Below, piece after piece: positions 33,824 through 41,987 of a stretch of 49,617 nt of DNA. The stretch is from a virus. Both the position numbers and the translations under genes were made by a program. How positions within the stretch are numbered: position 1 is the first letter of the stretch; every line of letters starts with the position of its first letter. A model generated the notes under the pieces. The model was not told where the DNA came from. It saw nothing but the letters and a program-made list of their open reading frames with translations, and ran no database searches. The stretch covers positions 1-49,617 of the IMG/VR virus record IMGVR_UViG_3300013772_000010; one strand, given 5' to 3'.

Positions 33824-34008
33824 TCAGACTCCTCCTGTAAATTCTTAATCACCTTGTCCACAGTATAAACCGGATCTGTTTCGCTCCTACTCCAATCCCA
33901 AGGAATTTCTACGGGCACTCTTTTTCCTGCCTTTGTTGTGTACATCAACACTTCCTCCTTTTTTACAGGACGTGTAATCCTTTTACGTTTTTTCTTTGGT
34001 TCCATCAT
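33820..34008 (-). CDS. Small basic protein, 62 aa
   Basis: Start ATG 34008 or 34005 (MMEPKKKRKRITRPVKKEE); a longer frame reaching 34131 only overlaps the upstream gene. Very basic N-terminus, then EIPWDWSRSETDPVYTVD. Possibly a nucleic-acid-binding peptide. The stop overlaps that of the convergent gene. Confidence 0.45.
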   Translation of the reverse strand: MMEPKKKRKRITRPVKKEEVLMYTTKAGKRVPVEIPWDWSRSETDPVYTVDKVIKNLQEESD

Positions 34009-34237
34009 ATAGTTTTTCAATTTCCCGCACTGTCCTCTCAATAACAGTGCACAGTTCAAATAGTTTCTGGTACTCCGGTGAATCCGCTTCAAAGTTTGCC
34101 TGCATACCGTGATGCGTTTCCCAAGGAGCACAATAAAGTATTCCTAATTCGTCAGACTCAATCTCAATCATTCCTTTCAGATGTTTGTGGTTGTGAATCT
34201 TAATTTTTATTTCGCTTATAAAAGGCAGTTTGCTCAT
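33983..34237 (-). CDS. Hypothetical protein, 84 aa
   Basis: ATG 34237, ATGA overlap with the upstream gene. Beta-rich N-terminal half (KIKIHNHKHLKGMIEIESDE) and a helical C-terminus (LFELCTVIERTVREIEKLY). No family recognised. Confidence 0.5.
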   Translation of the reverse strand: MSKLPFISEIKIKIHNHKHLKGMIEIESDELGILYCAPWETHHGMQANFEADSPEYQKLFELCTVIERTVREIEKLYDGTKEKT

Positions 34238-34740
34238 TCCTTTTCTTTTAAAGCTGCTTCCAGCGTTGGTACTTCATATATTATTTTCGCCCACTCTCCT
34301 TTACGGTATACAAGAACCCCGTTGAATGTAAAGGAATCCGTCATACAGTAGTAATAAGTTTGCTCCGCCTTCTCACTAAAAGGAGGGAATTCTTCTACTT
34401 GATTGTAAGCGGCGGTTTCCCAAGGAAAAAATATTTTTACTCCCGGTTTAAAATCCATCTCTACGGCACAGGATAATAAGTAATGGTTTATTTGCGCCTC
34501 TGTTGCAAAAACATAGTGGTTTGAACGTCCATCCAAACGAGACACCTGTTCCTTTGTGGTAACACGCATAGTTTGCGCTGTACTTGGAAAATGAATCCAA
34601 CTACCTATTCCTACTTTTTCCTCATAAAAAATCTCAGGAAACAACTTTTCTAAGTATTGTACATAATTGGGAGCAGTATCCACCGCAAATTGGAGGGCAG
34701 CGTAAGATAGTGTTGCTCCTGATTTTAGTTTTTGATTCAT
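34234..34740 (-). CDS. Early protein, paralogue of 37299-37826
   Basis: 168 residues, starting MNQKLKSGATLSY. It shares PNYVQYLEKLFPEIF, STAQTMR, SCAVEM and GVLVYRKGEWA with the gene at 37299-37826, so the two arose by duplication. Conserved Trp/Tyr and Pro positions suggest a compact alpha/beta fold. No motif assigns a function. ATGA overlaps at both ends show it is part of the coupled operon. Confidence 0.55.
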   Translation of the reverse strand: MNQKLKSGATLSYAALQFAVDTAPNYVQYLEKLFPEIFYEEKVGIGSWIHFPSTAQTMRVTTKEQVSRLDGRSNHYVFATEAQINHYLLSCAVEMDFKPGVKIFFPWETAAYNQVEEFPPFSEKAEQTYYYCMTDSFTFNGVLVYRKGEWAKIIYEVPTLEAALKEKE

Positions 34741-35120
34741 ATTTTATTTTTTAAAGCATCCTCCAGCGTGATTATTCCTGCTGCTATTTTTAGTGCTGTT
34801 GATATGTTTTCCGGAGTGTGCCACTGTTCATAAGCATTTTGTTCGTCCACCATACACTTCACATCATCACTCTCCTCACAATAGGCAAGATACCTCTCAG
34901 CATCTGCGAGGTTTTGTTTATTCTTGTCTAATAAATCCCCAACCAATTTTTGATAATACTCTTTTGAACTGTTTTCCATTTTTGTAGTTGTTCTTATTGT
35001 AACATCCGGGTCGCGGACACGGTCTTCTGTGTACATTTTAGACAGCATTGCAAGATATTTCTTATTATCTTCTATAGCTCGCTTTTCGTGTTCTTCTATC
35101 CAAGTTTTTTCTTTGCTCAT
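34737..35120 (-). CDS. Hypothetical helical protein, 127 aa
   Basis: ATG 35120, ATGA overlaps with both neighbours. Charged and helical throughout, with WHTPENISTALKIAAGIITL near the end as the only hydrophobic stretch. Several Tyr/Asp/Glu-rich segments. Function unknown. Confidence 0.5.
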   Translation of the reverse strand: MSKEKTWIEEHEKRAIEDNKKYLAMLSKMYTEDRVRDPDVTIRTTTKMENSSKEYYQKLVGDLLDKNKQNLADAERYLAYCEESDDVKCMVDEQNAYEQWHTPENISTALKIAAGIITLEDALKNKI

Positions 35121-35815
35121 GGTTTTTGGTTTAAAAGATGAATGTCTTCCTCAGACAAGGTGTAACCAAAATTTAGTTGGTATTTGAAGTTTGCAAATAA
35201 ATCCTTCTCTGACATAAACCAAGTAAAATTTATCTTGTAGTAGTCTATACCCAGTTTTGAGGGAATAATTCTGTTTAATCTTACTATATTATTGAAAGAC
35301 TCTGTATACTGTCGTTTTGGGATAGCAAGTAACTGGGAAAGTTCAGCGAAAAAATCATCTTTGACCTCAATCTCCCCTTCTTTGTTGGCTTTGTTAAAAA
35401 TAAATTTAAGTAAGAACCCTTCTTCAAAAGTTAATAGTTTTATACAGACCTCTAATTCGATAAGTTTCAGTAAAAATTCTTTTAGAGTCTTGAACTCTGT
35501 AAGAGTTGTTCCGTGTGTGTACAATTCATTAACGATTACCTCGTTTTCTTCTTTATTTTCTTCAGTGTGTCGAGTTATTATTTGGGTGATGTCCTCTTTC
35601 TTAGGAACTCCCATTTCAAACCACTCTCCTTCCCTACGGAACTCTTTAAAATGATTGTGTAATAACTTTTCGTGATTTCCCTCTACAAAGAAATGAAGAG
35701 TCCCTTTAACAAAATTGAAAGAGCCTCCTAAAGTTTTGACTCTTTTTTCAGGAGTTGCTGAAACCCCAATTTTTACCAGATTGTTTACGCTGTTTGTTGC
35801 GATGTATGTTTTCAT
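35117..35815 (-). CDS. T5orf172/MUG113-type (GIY-YIG superfamily) protein
   Basis: 232 residues. The first ~75 match the T5orf172/MUG113 pattern: YIATNSVNNLVKIGVS, then TPEKRVKTLGGS, NHEKLLHNHF and EGEWFEM. The C-terminal 150 residues are helical with no known domain. Such proteins are GIY-YIG-fold nucleases; in phages they may degrade DNA or be mobile. The leader (35816-35950) has a well-formed promoter and a 13-codon ORF. Confidence 0.65.
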   Translation of the reverse strand: MKTYIATNSVNNLVKIGVSATPEKRVKTLGGSFNFVKGTLHFFVEGNHEKLLHNHFKEFRREGEWFEMGVPKKEDITQIITRHTEENKEENEVIVNELYTHGTTLTEFKTLKEFLLKLIELEVCIKLLTFEEGFLLKFIFNKANKEGEIEVKDDFFAELSQLLAIPKRQYTESFNNIVRLNRIIPSKLGIDYYKINFTWFMSEKDLFANFKYQLNFGYTLSEEDIHLLNQKP

Positions 35816-35864
35816 GTTTAAAAAGTAACCCTACCGAATGCGGCTTCCCAACCGAACTGAAAGT

Positions 35865-35906
35865 TCAAATGGCACAAACGGTAAGGTATATTTTAAATGT
35901 TTTCAT
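35865..35906 (-). CDS. 13-codon leader ORF upstream of 35815
   Basis: ATG 35906 to TGA 35865 encodes MKTFKIYLTVCAI. It is the first ATG of the transcript from the promoter at 35950-35921. A 50-base GC-richer stretch separates it from the ATG at 35815. It may be a regulatory upstream ORF; it is too short to call with confidence. Confidence 0.3.
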   Translation of the reverse strand: MKTFKIYLTVCAI

Positions 35907-35920
35907 GTTGAGAAGCACAG

Positions 35921-35950
35921 CAAATGTACAACTTATTTTAAAACTACCAA
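35921..35950 (-). promoter_or_regulatory. Leftward Bacteroidota-type promoter
   Basis: Minus strand: TTGG at 35950-35947, about 19 bases, then TACATTTG (35928-35921), a perfect TAnnTTTG box. The start site would be near 35915, giving a ~100-base leader before ATG 35815. It is one of the best host-like promoters in the window and starts the group 35815-32546. Confidence 0.55.
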
Positions 35951-36060
35951 GATTCTTTCAGGATATTGTATGTCCTCTGCGTTCTTGCTTGGGTATTCAG
36001 GATGATGTGTGGTGTCTGCGCGTCCGTACAAGACTTCTCCTGCACAAACTCTAAGGTCAA
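35944..36060 (-). CDS. Possible 38-aa protein with TTG start
   Basis: TTG 36060 overlaps the TGA of the upstream gene (TTGA), and the frame reads TLEFVQEKSCTDAQTPHIIL and on to TAG 35944. A second frame over the same bases, in frame with the upstream gene's stop, is also open for 40 codons, so either could be real. Confidence 0.35.
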   Translation of the reverse strand: MTLEFVQEKSCTDAQTPHIILNTQARTQRTYNILKESW

Positions 36061-36443
36061 CGCACGTTTGTACCCACAAAATCACCCACCTCGCACACAG
36101 TTTGAAATACCTGTTGTAGGCGTTTTAAAGACATATCTCCGAAAGAAAGGTAGTCAGCACCACTCATGTACCCTCCCTGTCTCTTGACTTGCTTTTTAAG
36201 CTCCTCTTTAGTCACTCCGGTTTCGTTGGCTATAACACCGATCGCTGCGTGAATCCTTGCTAACATGGTAAGTGTGCCTTCCTCTTCCGCAGCCATATAA
36301 TGCAGCTCGACGGATTGGTTTTTAGCGAGATCCTTCTGAAATTCCTCAAACTGAGCCTTCTGCTGCTTATTCCTGAAACAAAGTTTTGTTCCATCGTAGT
36401 ATAGTTGAGCCGTGTGTACACGTTGTTTATGCTGTTTGCTCAT
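36057..36443 (-). CDS. Hypothetical protein, 128 aa
   Basis: Start probably ATG 36443 (MSKQHKQRVHTAQ); ATG 36479 would add 12 residues and overlap the upstream gene more. Basic N-terminus, helical middle (AAEEEGTLTMLARIHAAIG), then ETGVTKEELKKQVKRQGGYM, a pattern that could be a small HTH. Function unknown. Confidence 0.5.
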   Translation of the reverse strand: MSKQHKQRVHTAQLYYDGTKLCFRNKQQKAQFEEFQKDLAKNQSVELHYMAAEEEGTLTMLARIHAAIGVIANETGVTKEELKKQVKRQGGYMSGADYLSFGDMSLKRLQQVFQTVCEVGDFVGTNVR

Positions 36444-36642
36444 TCCAAAGTTTTTTACGTGATTGTTGCGCGGCATCATTACGGCACTGCATGTGGAATA
36501 GTCCGACCTCTTTACTCATTCCTCCAAAGTCCTTTACGTGGATTGGTTTGTTGCAGTAACCACACAAAACATGCATACCTTCTGAGACATGCTCTATTGC
36601 AGTTAGTTTTTTTAAGACCTTGACTTTCTTCCGCCCTCTCAT
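36427..36642 (-). CDS. Zinc-ribbon small protein, 71 aa
   Basis: ATG 36642, ATGA overlap with the YopX gene. A CGYC pair near residue 32 and HMQC near residue 50 suggest a four-ligand zinc ribbon; the flanks are basic (MRGRKKVKVLKK, QQSRKKLW). Probably binds nucleic acid. Confidence 0.5.
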   Translation of the reverse strand: MRGRKKVKVLKKLTAIEHVSEGMHVLCGYCNKPIHVKDFGGMSKEVGLFHMQCRNDAAQQSRKKLWNEQTA

Positions 36643-37061
36643 TTGAAAAGTTCTGGATTTTCATAAATGTTTCCTACAATAGTGTAGTCTTCCTCGCACC
36701 AACACCCTCCCTCATCTACCATAGAGAGACAATGTAAATGAGACGGAAATTCAAAATCGTAAGCCCCCATTCCCGGGTTAAATATGACTCTGCAAATTTC
36801 CGTATACGGTTCAGGGTCGGTGTCCTCATGGAGGTTGACTATGTCCCCTTCGTATATATCCTTTCCCAGCCTGTCTTTAAACCCAGTGTATTGCATCACC
36901 ACAATATCATTCAGTCTTTCAAGAGTAGTACCGGATTCGCGAGTTTCCTGACAATGCACCTCGATCATGTTGAACATTGTGGTTTCGCCTATTACATGAA
37001 ATCCAGTTGCAATCATTTTCTTTGTCTTGGTGTCCCAAGCCCTAAACATTAATTTTCTCAT
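36639..37061 (-). CDS. YopX family protein
   Basis: 140 residues. The start MRKLMFRAWDTKTKKM is diagnostic of the YopX family, together with MQYTGFKDRLGKDIYEGDIV in the middle and IVGNIYENPELF at the end. ATG 37061 overlaps the upstream stop by ATGA; ATG 37070 is in frame but not needed. YopX proteins are common phage and prophage accessory proteins without a firm function. Confidence 0.85.
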   Translation of the reverse strand: MRKLMFRAWDTKTKKMIATGFHVIGETTMFNMIEVHCQETRESGTTLERLNDIVVMQYTGFKDRLGKDIYEGDIVNLHEDTDPEPYTEICRVIFNPGMGAYDFEFPSHLHCLSMVDEGGCWCEEDYTIVGNIYENPELFK

Positions 37062-37213
37062 GCTGCCCATATATTATTTTTGTTTAAATTAAGTATGCAC
37101 GGATTTCTGTGCCACAGACTATCGCAGTGTTTGCAATAACACCCGTTTAATCCTACGGACTTCATACGTTTTCCACATTTGATGTGTACCATAAATTTAC
37201 CTACTTCTTTCAT
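37058..37213 (-). CDS. Small zinc-finger-like protein, 51 aa
   Basis: ATG 37213 to TGA 37058, overlapping both neighbours by ATGA. Cys at HIKCGKRMK, CYCKHC and RNPC could bind zinc. Its sequence, KFMVHIKCGKRMKSVGLNG, resembles short phage zinc ribbons. Likely nucleic-acid binding. Confidence 0.5.
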   Translation of the reverse strand: MKEVGKFMVHIKCGKRMKSVGLNGCYCKHCDSLWHRNPCILNLNKNNIWAA

Positions 37214-37302
37214 CTATTTCTATGTTTAAATCCTAAATAACTCTGATGACATACAAACAATGTCAGAAGCAAGATAAAGGATGCTGTGTGTATGTTCATC
37301 AT
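37210..37302 (-). CDS. 30-aa hydrophobic peptide
   Basis: ATG 37302 or 37299 to TGA 37210. Product MMNIHTASFILLLTLFVCHQ then a basic end, a single membrane helix. Start and stop overlap both neighbours (ATGATG and ATGA), so it is translated if the operon is. Possible toxin-like or membrane micropeptide. Confidence 0.45.
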   Translation of the reverse strand: MMNIHTASFILLLTLFVCHQSYLGFKHRNR

Positions 37303-37826
37303 TTCCTTACAAGTTTATATTCAACTCCTTTAATAGTTACTGTTGTAGTTTCTGCGGTTATTTCCGGAACTATGCTCGCCCACACACCTTTGCGGTACAC
37401 AACGACTCCTTGAAATTCAAAGTAATCACCGTTCTTGTGGTACAAAGTCTCTCCGTTAAATTCAGGATATTCAATCTTTCGTTCAGGCGCGCCAGTACTC
37501 CAAGGATAATCTATACCTAATCCTTTTTTGTATCCCATCTCTACTGCACAGGAAGTCAAGTAGTGTCTTATTTGGGAAGCAGATGCGTGCCCGTACGCAG
37601 CAGCCCCCCGCTCTGCTAAACGTTTTACCTGATCTGTATCAGCAAGTCGCATGGTTTGTGCTGTGGACGAAAAGTATATCCAATCTCCTACCTCTAACGA
37701 AGCCTTTTCAAATATCTCAGGAAACAGGTGTTCCAAATATTGCACGTAATTAGGATTATTAGCAACAGCTATTCGCAAATCTGCATGAGATAGCGATGCG
37801 TTGTCTTTTAGTTTTGTTTCTCTCAT
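37299..37826 (-). CDS. Early protein, paralogue of 34234-34740
   Basis: 175 residues. Shares PNYVQYLEHLFPEIF, STAQTMR, SCAVEM, YPW and GVVVYRKGVWAS with the gene at 34234-34740, with a different C-terminus (TTTVTIKGVEYKL). The two paralogues are 2.6 kb apart within the same operon direction. Function not recognised. Confidence 0.55.
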   Translation of the reverse strand: MRETKLKDNASLSHADLRIAVANNPNYVQYLEHLFPEIFEKASLEVGDWIYFSSTAQTMRLADTDQVKRLAERGAAAYGHASASQIRHYLTSCAVEMGYKKGLGIDYPWSTGAPERKIEYPEFNGETLYHKNGDYFEFQGVVVYRKGVWASIVPEITAETTTVTIKGVEYKLVRK

Positions 37827-38062
37827 ATCTCTCCGCGTTCTTGTTTCATACGGTCAGATGCGTCCTGTAAATCGAGAAAATAAAAAAATCCTTCTTCCCG
37901 GATTTGATAGTCCGTTTTCCAAGATTCGGTTTGAAACCCCATCAAGCGTACCGGTTTATTCTCATCATCTTCGTAATTTCCGAATATGAGTTCAGCAGTA
38001 TCTCCGTTGCGAATAACTGTTTTGTACATGAACTCTGTAAGAGTCATTTGTTTTCTTTCCAT
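37823..38062 (-). CDS. Hypothetical protein, 79 aa
   Basis: ATG 38062 with ATGA overlap downstream. Acidic, aromatic-rich (GFQTESWKTDYQIREEGFFY). No family recognised. Confidence 0.5.
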   Translation of the reverse strand: MERKQMTLTEFMYKTVIRNGDTAELIFGNYEDDENKPVRLMGFQTESWKTDYQIREEGFFYFLDLQDASDRMKQERGEI

Positions 38063-38081
38063 CTTCTAAATTTTAAATTGT

Positions 38082-38315
38082 TTAATTATTAAACCAAAAA
38101 GTCTCGTACCCGACTACTTTTATAAAAGGAGCTTCATGTCTTTCCTCCGCATTTAATACTTCTAATACAGCATATCTGACTGCGGAATTAAAAATCCAAT
38201 TTTCCTTATAAGTGTCTGGAGCGGTTCCTAAGAAGCAACCTTCTACAATAACAGCCGTGACTCTGTTAGGAAATGGTTGCACTGCGTGGATGAGTTCTTC
38301 ATGTTTGATTATCAT
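38082..38315 (-). CDS. Hypothetical protein, 77 aa
   Basis: ATG 38315, 10 bases after the pyruvyl transferase gene. Contains NRVTAVIVEGCFLGTAP, a hydrophobic beta segment, and AVRYAVLEVLNAEERHE. It could belong to the glycan group, but no motif supports this. Confidence 0.45.
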   Translation of the reverse strand: MIIKHEELIHAVQPFPNRVTAVIVEGCFLGTAPDTYKENWIFNSAVRYAVLEVLNAEERHEAPFIKVVGYETFWFNN

Positions 38316-38325
38316 GGTGTTTGTT

Positions 38326-39087
38326 TTAAACCCTAAAAGGGCAACTTTCCAAAAGTTTATCCAAATTTAAGTTAATTTCCTTTTGTTTCGGTATCCAATC
38401 TATTAATTGTTGTGTAGAGTATTCCTCAACCGAGTAATCCAAAGGAGAATAAAGTTCATGCCCCACACTAAGTAAATAGTCCTTATATTTTGTACCATCT
38501 CCAATTATTTTATCTGAGAATGTTACATACCCGCAAGATTTTCCGTATGCGTGAGCAACAATTATACCATGCAAAGAGGAACTAATAAAAACATCACAAG
38601 ATAAAACCATATCAACCACCTGCTCTATCCCACTAAGTAAATCTACAACCAAAACGTCGGGGTTATTCTTATACCGTTCCGATACTTCGATATAATCTAT
38701 GAAATGAGGAATGATTCCTAACTTATAAGACATAGGCAACGCTTTTCCTGTATAAAAACGGGGGAGCAGTAGGCAAGGATCTCCAAAGGTTTCAGGGCAG
38801 TCTAACCCTCCGTCTACAAGAGATTTTCGTGTTAATGGTCCACGTACGGCACAGATCTCCAAAGGATTTCTAACATACACATCTGCCCAAGCTAATCCTG
38901 TTCCCCACACTACACAAGTATCAGCAACCGGTTCGTTCAGGATACTTCCTGTTACCATGTATTTAGGCAACGTGTGGTTATCTGTCCAAACCGCTTTCTT
39001 ACCTGTTATTTTTTCTATCAGATAGGGGGTTAAAGCATCTCCAAAGTTGGAATGATTCATCCAATATGCAGGAATATAATTAAGCAT
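38326..39087 (-). CDS. Polysaccharide pyruvyl transferase family protein
   Basis: 253 residues. Typical features are NFGDALTPYLIEKITG near the start, VVWGTGLAW, EICAVRGPLTRKSL, the GDPCLLLP loop, and VFISSSLHGIIVAHAYGK, the CsaB/PssM-type donor-binding segment. Members add ketal-linked pyruvate from PEP to surface sugars. It overlaps the methyltransferase-like gene by 8 bases and belongs to a five-gene glycan cassette. Confidence 0.8.
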   Translation of the reverse strand: MLNYIPAYWMNHSNFGDALTPYLIEKITGKKAVWTDNHTLPKYMVTGSILNEPVADTCVVWGTGLAWADVYVRNPLEICAVRGPLTRKSLVDGGLDCPETFGDPCLLLPRFYTGKALPMSYKLGIIPHFIDYIEVSERYKNNPDVLVVDLLSGIEQVVDMVLSCDVFISSSLHGIIVAHAYGKSCGYVTFSDKIIGDGTKYKDYLLSVGHELYSPLDYSVEEYSTQQLIDWIPKQKEINLNLDKLLESCPFRV

Positions 39088-39664
39088 GTTTAGGTATTAT
39101 AAATACACAACCTCTTTTAGCTCCCGTGGCTTCTGAGTTATAGTAATATCTATAACCCCCAACACCGTAAATAGCATCAACTTTTTCGGAAATCCAATTC
39201 CACTCATAGACAATGCCTTGTTCAGGGTATGTGTCATACCCAAGCTCAGGGTGATCAGGAACTTTAAAATCGTGTATAACCAAAATGGGTTTTATCCCTG
39301 ATTCTTTTATCTGATCGAGTTCTCGAAGTACCGGATTTGCGGACCAATGTGCGTCTAAGAACACCAACAGCGGAACATCGTTCCAATCCCTTATAGCAGT
39401 AATCAAATGCTCTGCGGAACTACATTGGAGTGTAAGTACATTTTCTTTTTTTCCAATTTGAGGGTACGTTAGTTTTAAATACTCAGGATTGATTTCAAGT
39501 GTCCTCACTTGTTTAAAGTTATCAGCTAACCAAGAGGTTGTATATCCGTGATGTGTTCCAGTCTCAATTACATGCGTAATTTTGTACTTATCTTTCAAAG
39601 AAAGAAACTCTTTCTCCATAAAAATATCCCCGTTAAAAGGAACCCCATTGCCCAACATTTCCAT
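39080..39664 (-). CDS. SAM-dependent methyltransferase, sugar-modifying type
   Basis: 194 residues. Motif I VIETGTHHGYTTSWLAD, acidic motif VRTLEINPEYL, then LLVFLDAHWSANP and LVIHDFKVPDHPELG, matching class I methyltransferases found in O-antigen clusters. It lies between the pyruvyl transferase and a glycosyltransferase. Substrate is probably a sugar of the same glycan (inferred). Confidence 0.7.
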   Translation of the reverse strand: MEMLGNGVPFNGDIFMEKEFLSLKDKYKITHVIETGTHHGYTTSWLADNFKQVRTLEINPEYLKLTYPQIGKKENVLTLQCSSAEHLITAIRDWNDVPLLVFLDAHWSANPVLRELDQIKESGIKPILVIHDFKVPDHPELGYDTYPEQGIVYEWNWISEKVDAIYGVGGYRYYYNSEATGAKRGCVFIIPKHA

Positions 39665-39673
39665 ATATGCGTT

Positions 39674-40618
39674 TTAGTTAATAATTTTTGTCAAGTCGTC
39701 TAATCGGGTTTCCCAAGTATGTTTGGTGGACACTAAGTACTGCCCTGCTTCTGCTATACCTCGTCTTTCTGCTTGGTTTTGTGGTGCAAGATAATAATCT
39801 ACCATTGAACTGAGTTCTTCAAAAGTTTTCCACACTCGAAGATGTACACCATCTATGAAGTCTTCTTCTATTTTAGGATACCATTTTGTAAGACAGAAGG
39901 CGCCAGTACCCATCATCCTAAAGATTCGATCAGAACTATACTTGTCGTAATCAAAATGAGAAAGGTTAACCGCAATTTTACAACCCCTGTAACAATCAAC
40001 CTCTTTGTTTAAGTCTCCCATTAAAGACCCGTTTCCAGAATTCCAATTGTTTCCATATACACCAAACCTATTCTTATACTTTTCTTTTAAGTATTGTACC
40101 ATCTGCTCTCGTAGGGGGGAAAGTGGAAAAGTATTACGGTAATTGTTCCCCAAAAAAACAATTTCCTGCCACGTAGAAATGCTTTGTCCGGGTCTGAACA
40201 CTTCTTGGTCATAACCTATCTGCAAATAATCTGCCTTCACCCCCTGCTCACAGACTGTTCTTACATCATTTTCGTTAGAAAACAAGGTCACATCAATCAC
40301 TTTTCCAAGAGTTACGAACCAAGACGGAGTTGGGGATCTGACATCTCCGGACCAATTAACAATAATTGTTTTATGCTCAGGATGAAGCGCTCGTATCTGA
40401 GAAATTAAGGCAGGAGTAATTATGTCCGCAGTTTGTATCTGCATAAAAACAAGGTCGTATTTAATGTCTTTATAATAATCTAATATTTGTTTGTACAATT
40501 CACTTAGATTGTTTTGGTATTTTGTCCACTCAATAAACGTATAAACAGAGTATTTGTTCTTGAACGCACGTTCCAAAGGAATTTGAGAGAAGCCTATGTG
40601 CAGTACACTTTGTATCAT
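39674..40618 (-). CDS. CgeB-like GT-B glycosyltransferase
   Basis: 314 residues. N-terminal Rossmann-like part with LVFMQIQTADIITP and IVNWSGDVRSPTPSW, C-terminal part with IVFLGNNYRNTFPLS, GCKIAVNLSHFDYD, SSDRIFRMMGTGAF and a late GVHLRVWKTFEE, the pattern of the CgeB/GT group 1 family. Transfers a sugar from an NDP donor. Overlaps the next gene by ATGA. Confidence 0.75.
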   Translation of the reverse strand: MIQSVLHIGFSQIPLERAFKNKYSVYTFIEWTKYQNNLSELYKQILDYYKDIKYDLVFMQIQTADIITPALISQIRALHPEHKTIIVNWSGDVRSPTPSWFVTLGKVIDVTLFSNENDVRTVCEQGVKADYLQIGYDQEVFRPGQSISTWQEIVFLGNNYRNTFPLSPLREQMVQYLKEKYKNRFGVYGNNWNSGNGSLMGDLNKEVDCYRGCKIAVNLSHFDYDKYSSDRIFRMMGTGAFCLTKWYPKIEEDFIDGVHLRVWKTFEELSSMVDYYLAPQNQAERRGIAEAGQYLVSTKHTWETRLDDLTKIIN

Positions 40619-41367
40619 ATCAATTCTTTATGGAAGTTTGGATGAGATTTTAAATAGTCAGGGAGGGTGTTTTTGTCGAAAGCAACGGGGCGTTCCCAAA
40701 TTCTGTCTGAGATCGGATGTAAGAATGTTATTTCCTCAATCTTTTTAGGAGTCCATTTATAAAAGATGTGGTCAAGATATTGCTTTCGTACTTGCCAAGC
40801 GTGTCCGTACACCCGTAGTTTATAGCGCATGACACTTTCTTTCTGTGCGCTTCCGAAATGTAGAATACCTAAATTACTTCCGGTTCCTCTAATGGGGTTA
40901 TGTACATGAAGGTTCTCTAATCTGAATGGTTTAAACTCATCGTACATCGCCCAGTCAAAAGAGCGAAATAGGTGTATAAATCCTCCTGTCCCCTGAATAC
41001 GCTCTTTACTTTCAAGGGTGTGTTTTATTGCTTCTTCTATTGTGTTCTCAATAAGCACTTCGTCAGAGTCTAAAGAAAGTGCAATATCCATACCATGAGT
41101 GTGTTTATGAACCATAAACCGGTGACTTGGTTCGTTGGGAAATGTTTTGTGTGTTTCCCATATTAATTTATTTCCAAGTACGTCTTCTGCGATAGTCCTC
41201 AGTTCTTCCTCTGTATCGGGACAAGGTTGGTCAAACTGAAATCCATGACTGTGATTTTTACTATAACAAACATAGTGTTTGTCTACATGGTCTCTAATTG
41301 AAAGTAGGGACTCACGAAAATATTCGCAGCCATAATGAAGCGGAGTGAATCCTAATATTTTTGTCAT
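40615..41367 (-). CDS. GT-A glycosyltransferase-like protein
   Basis: 250 residues. MTKILGFTPLHYGCEYF start, then ALSLDSDEVLIENTI, where DSDE acts as the DxD metal/NDP-sugar motif. The rest is aromatic and His-rich. Overlaps its neighbours by ATGA. Donor and acceptor unknown. Confidence 0.65.
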   Translation of the reverse strand: MTKILGFTPLHYGCEYFRESLLSIRDHVDKHYVCYSKNHSHGFQFDQPCPDTEEELRTIAEDVLGNKLIWETHKTFPNEPSHRFMVHKHTHGMDIALSLDSDEVLIENTIEEAIKHTLESKERIQGTGGFIHLFRSFDWAMYDEFKPFRLENLHVHNPIRGTGSNLGILHFGSAQKESVMRYKLRVYGHAWQVRKQYLDHIFYKWTPKKIEEITFLHPISDRIWERPVAFDKNTLPDYLKSHPNFHKELI

Positions 41368-41987
41368 TGCACAAGAAGGGATGTAGGTTCAACCATAAGA
41401 TAAGGAGCCGGAATAGAATCCCTTCCTGAAACATAGTTCCGTACACCTGTCAAATGCAGATGACAGAATTTTACATCTTTAGAGGGATTGCTAACTTCGT
41501 ACCCTGCTTGTTGTAGTCTGTACGCAAAAGCGTTATCACATCCGGGAATCGCAAGGTAAAAGTTACTACTCACTTTTTTAATGGGGGCTCGAAAGCACCA
41601 AGTGTCAGCAGTATCCTTTCTACAAAAATGAACAAGGCTTCCGTCTGCTTGTACATCCCACCTACTAAGCGCCCATGCTTGGTTAGGTTGTATTCTCTCC
41701 AACTGTGTTCGAGTCTTAGGGGCAGGAAAAATATCAATGTTATTTATTAGTACTACGTCTCCCGCCTCACTCACGGCGTTTGCTAACAGAATAAAATCAT
41801 CGTAAGTGACGCGAGTAGAAACCGGTATCTCCTTTAATTTTTCGTGCATGATCGGCGCGGGAGCCTCACACAATAAATACACAAAATCAATATCCTGACT
41901 ATCACAACATTTTTGTATGCAGGTTATAAGTTCAGCACGTCTTGCGTCGTTAGGTTCGTTGTACCAACTTGTGAAATACCTTATCAT
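41364..41987 (-). CDS. Glycosyltransferase-like protein of the glycan cassette
   Basis: 207 residues. N-terminal MIRYFTSWYNEPNDARR, then VVLINNIDIFP (a DxD-like place), ALSRWDV and PGCDNAFAYRLQQAGYEV, a layout typical of short GT-A-like transferases encoded by phages and capsule clusters. No metal motif is fully canonical. Co-translated with the next gene by an ATGA overlap. Confidence 0.6.
   Translation of the reverse strand: MIRYFTSWYNEPNDARRAELITCIQKCCDSQDIDFVYLLCEAPAPIMHEKLKEIPVSTRVTYDDFILLANAVSEAGDVVLINNIDIFPAPKTRTQLERIQPNQAWALSRWDVQADGSLVHFCRKDTADTWCFRAPIKKVSSNFYLAIPGCDNAFAYRLQQAGYEVSNPSKDVKFCHLHLTGVRNYVSGRDSIPAPYLMVEPTSLLVQ

Noticed and set aside
33820-34008. KKKRKR as a nuclear signal
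   Set aside because: The host is bacterial; a basic peptide for nucleic-acid contact is simpler.
36057-36059. Reassigned TGA (alternative genetic code)
   Set aside because: Genes end freely at TGA, TAA and TAG throughout with tight overlaps at TGA, so the standard code fits; only local read-through remains possible.
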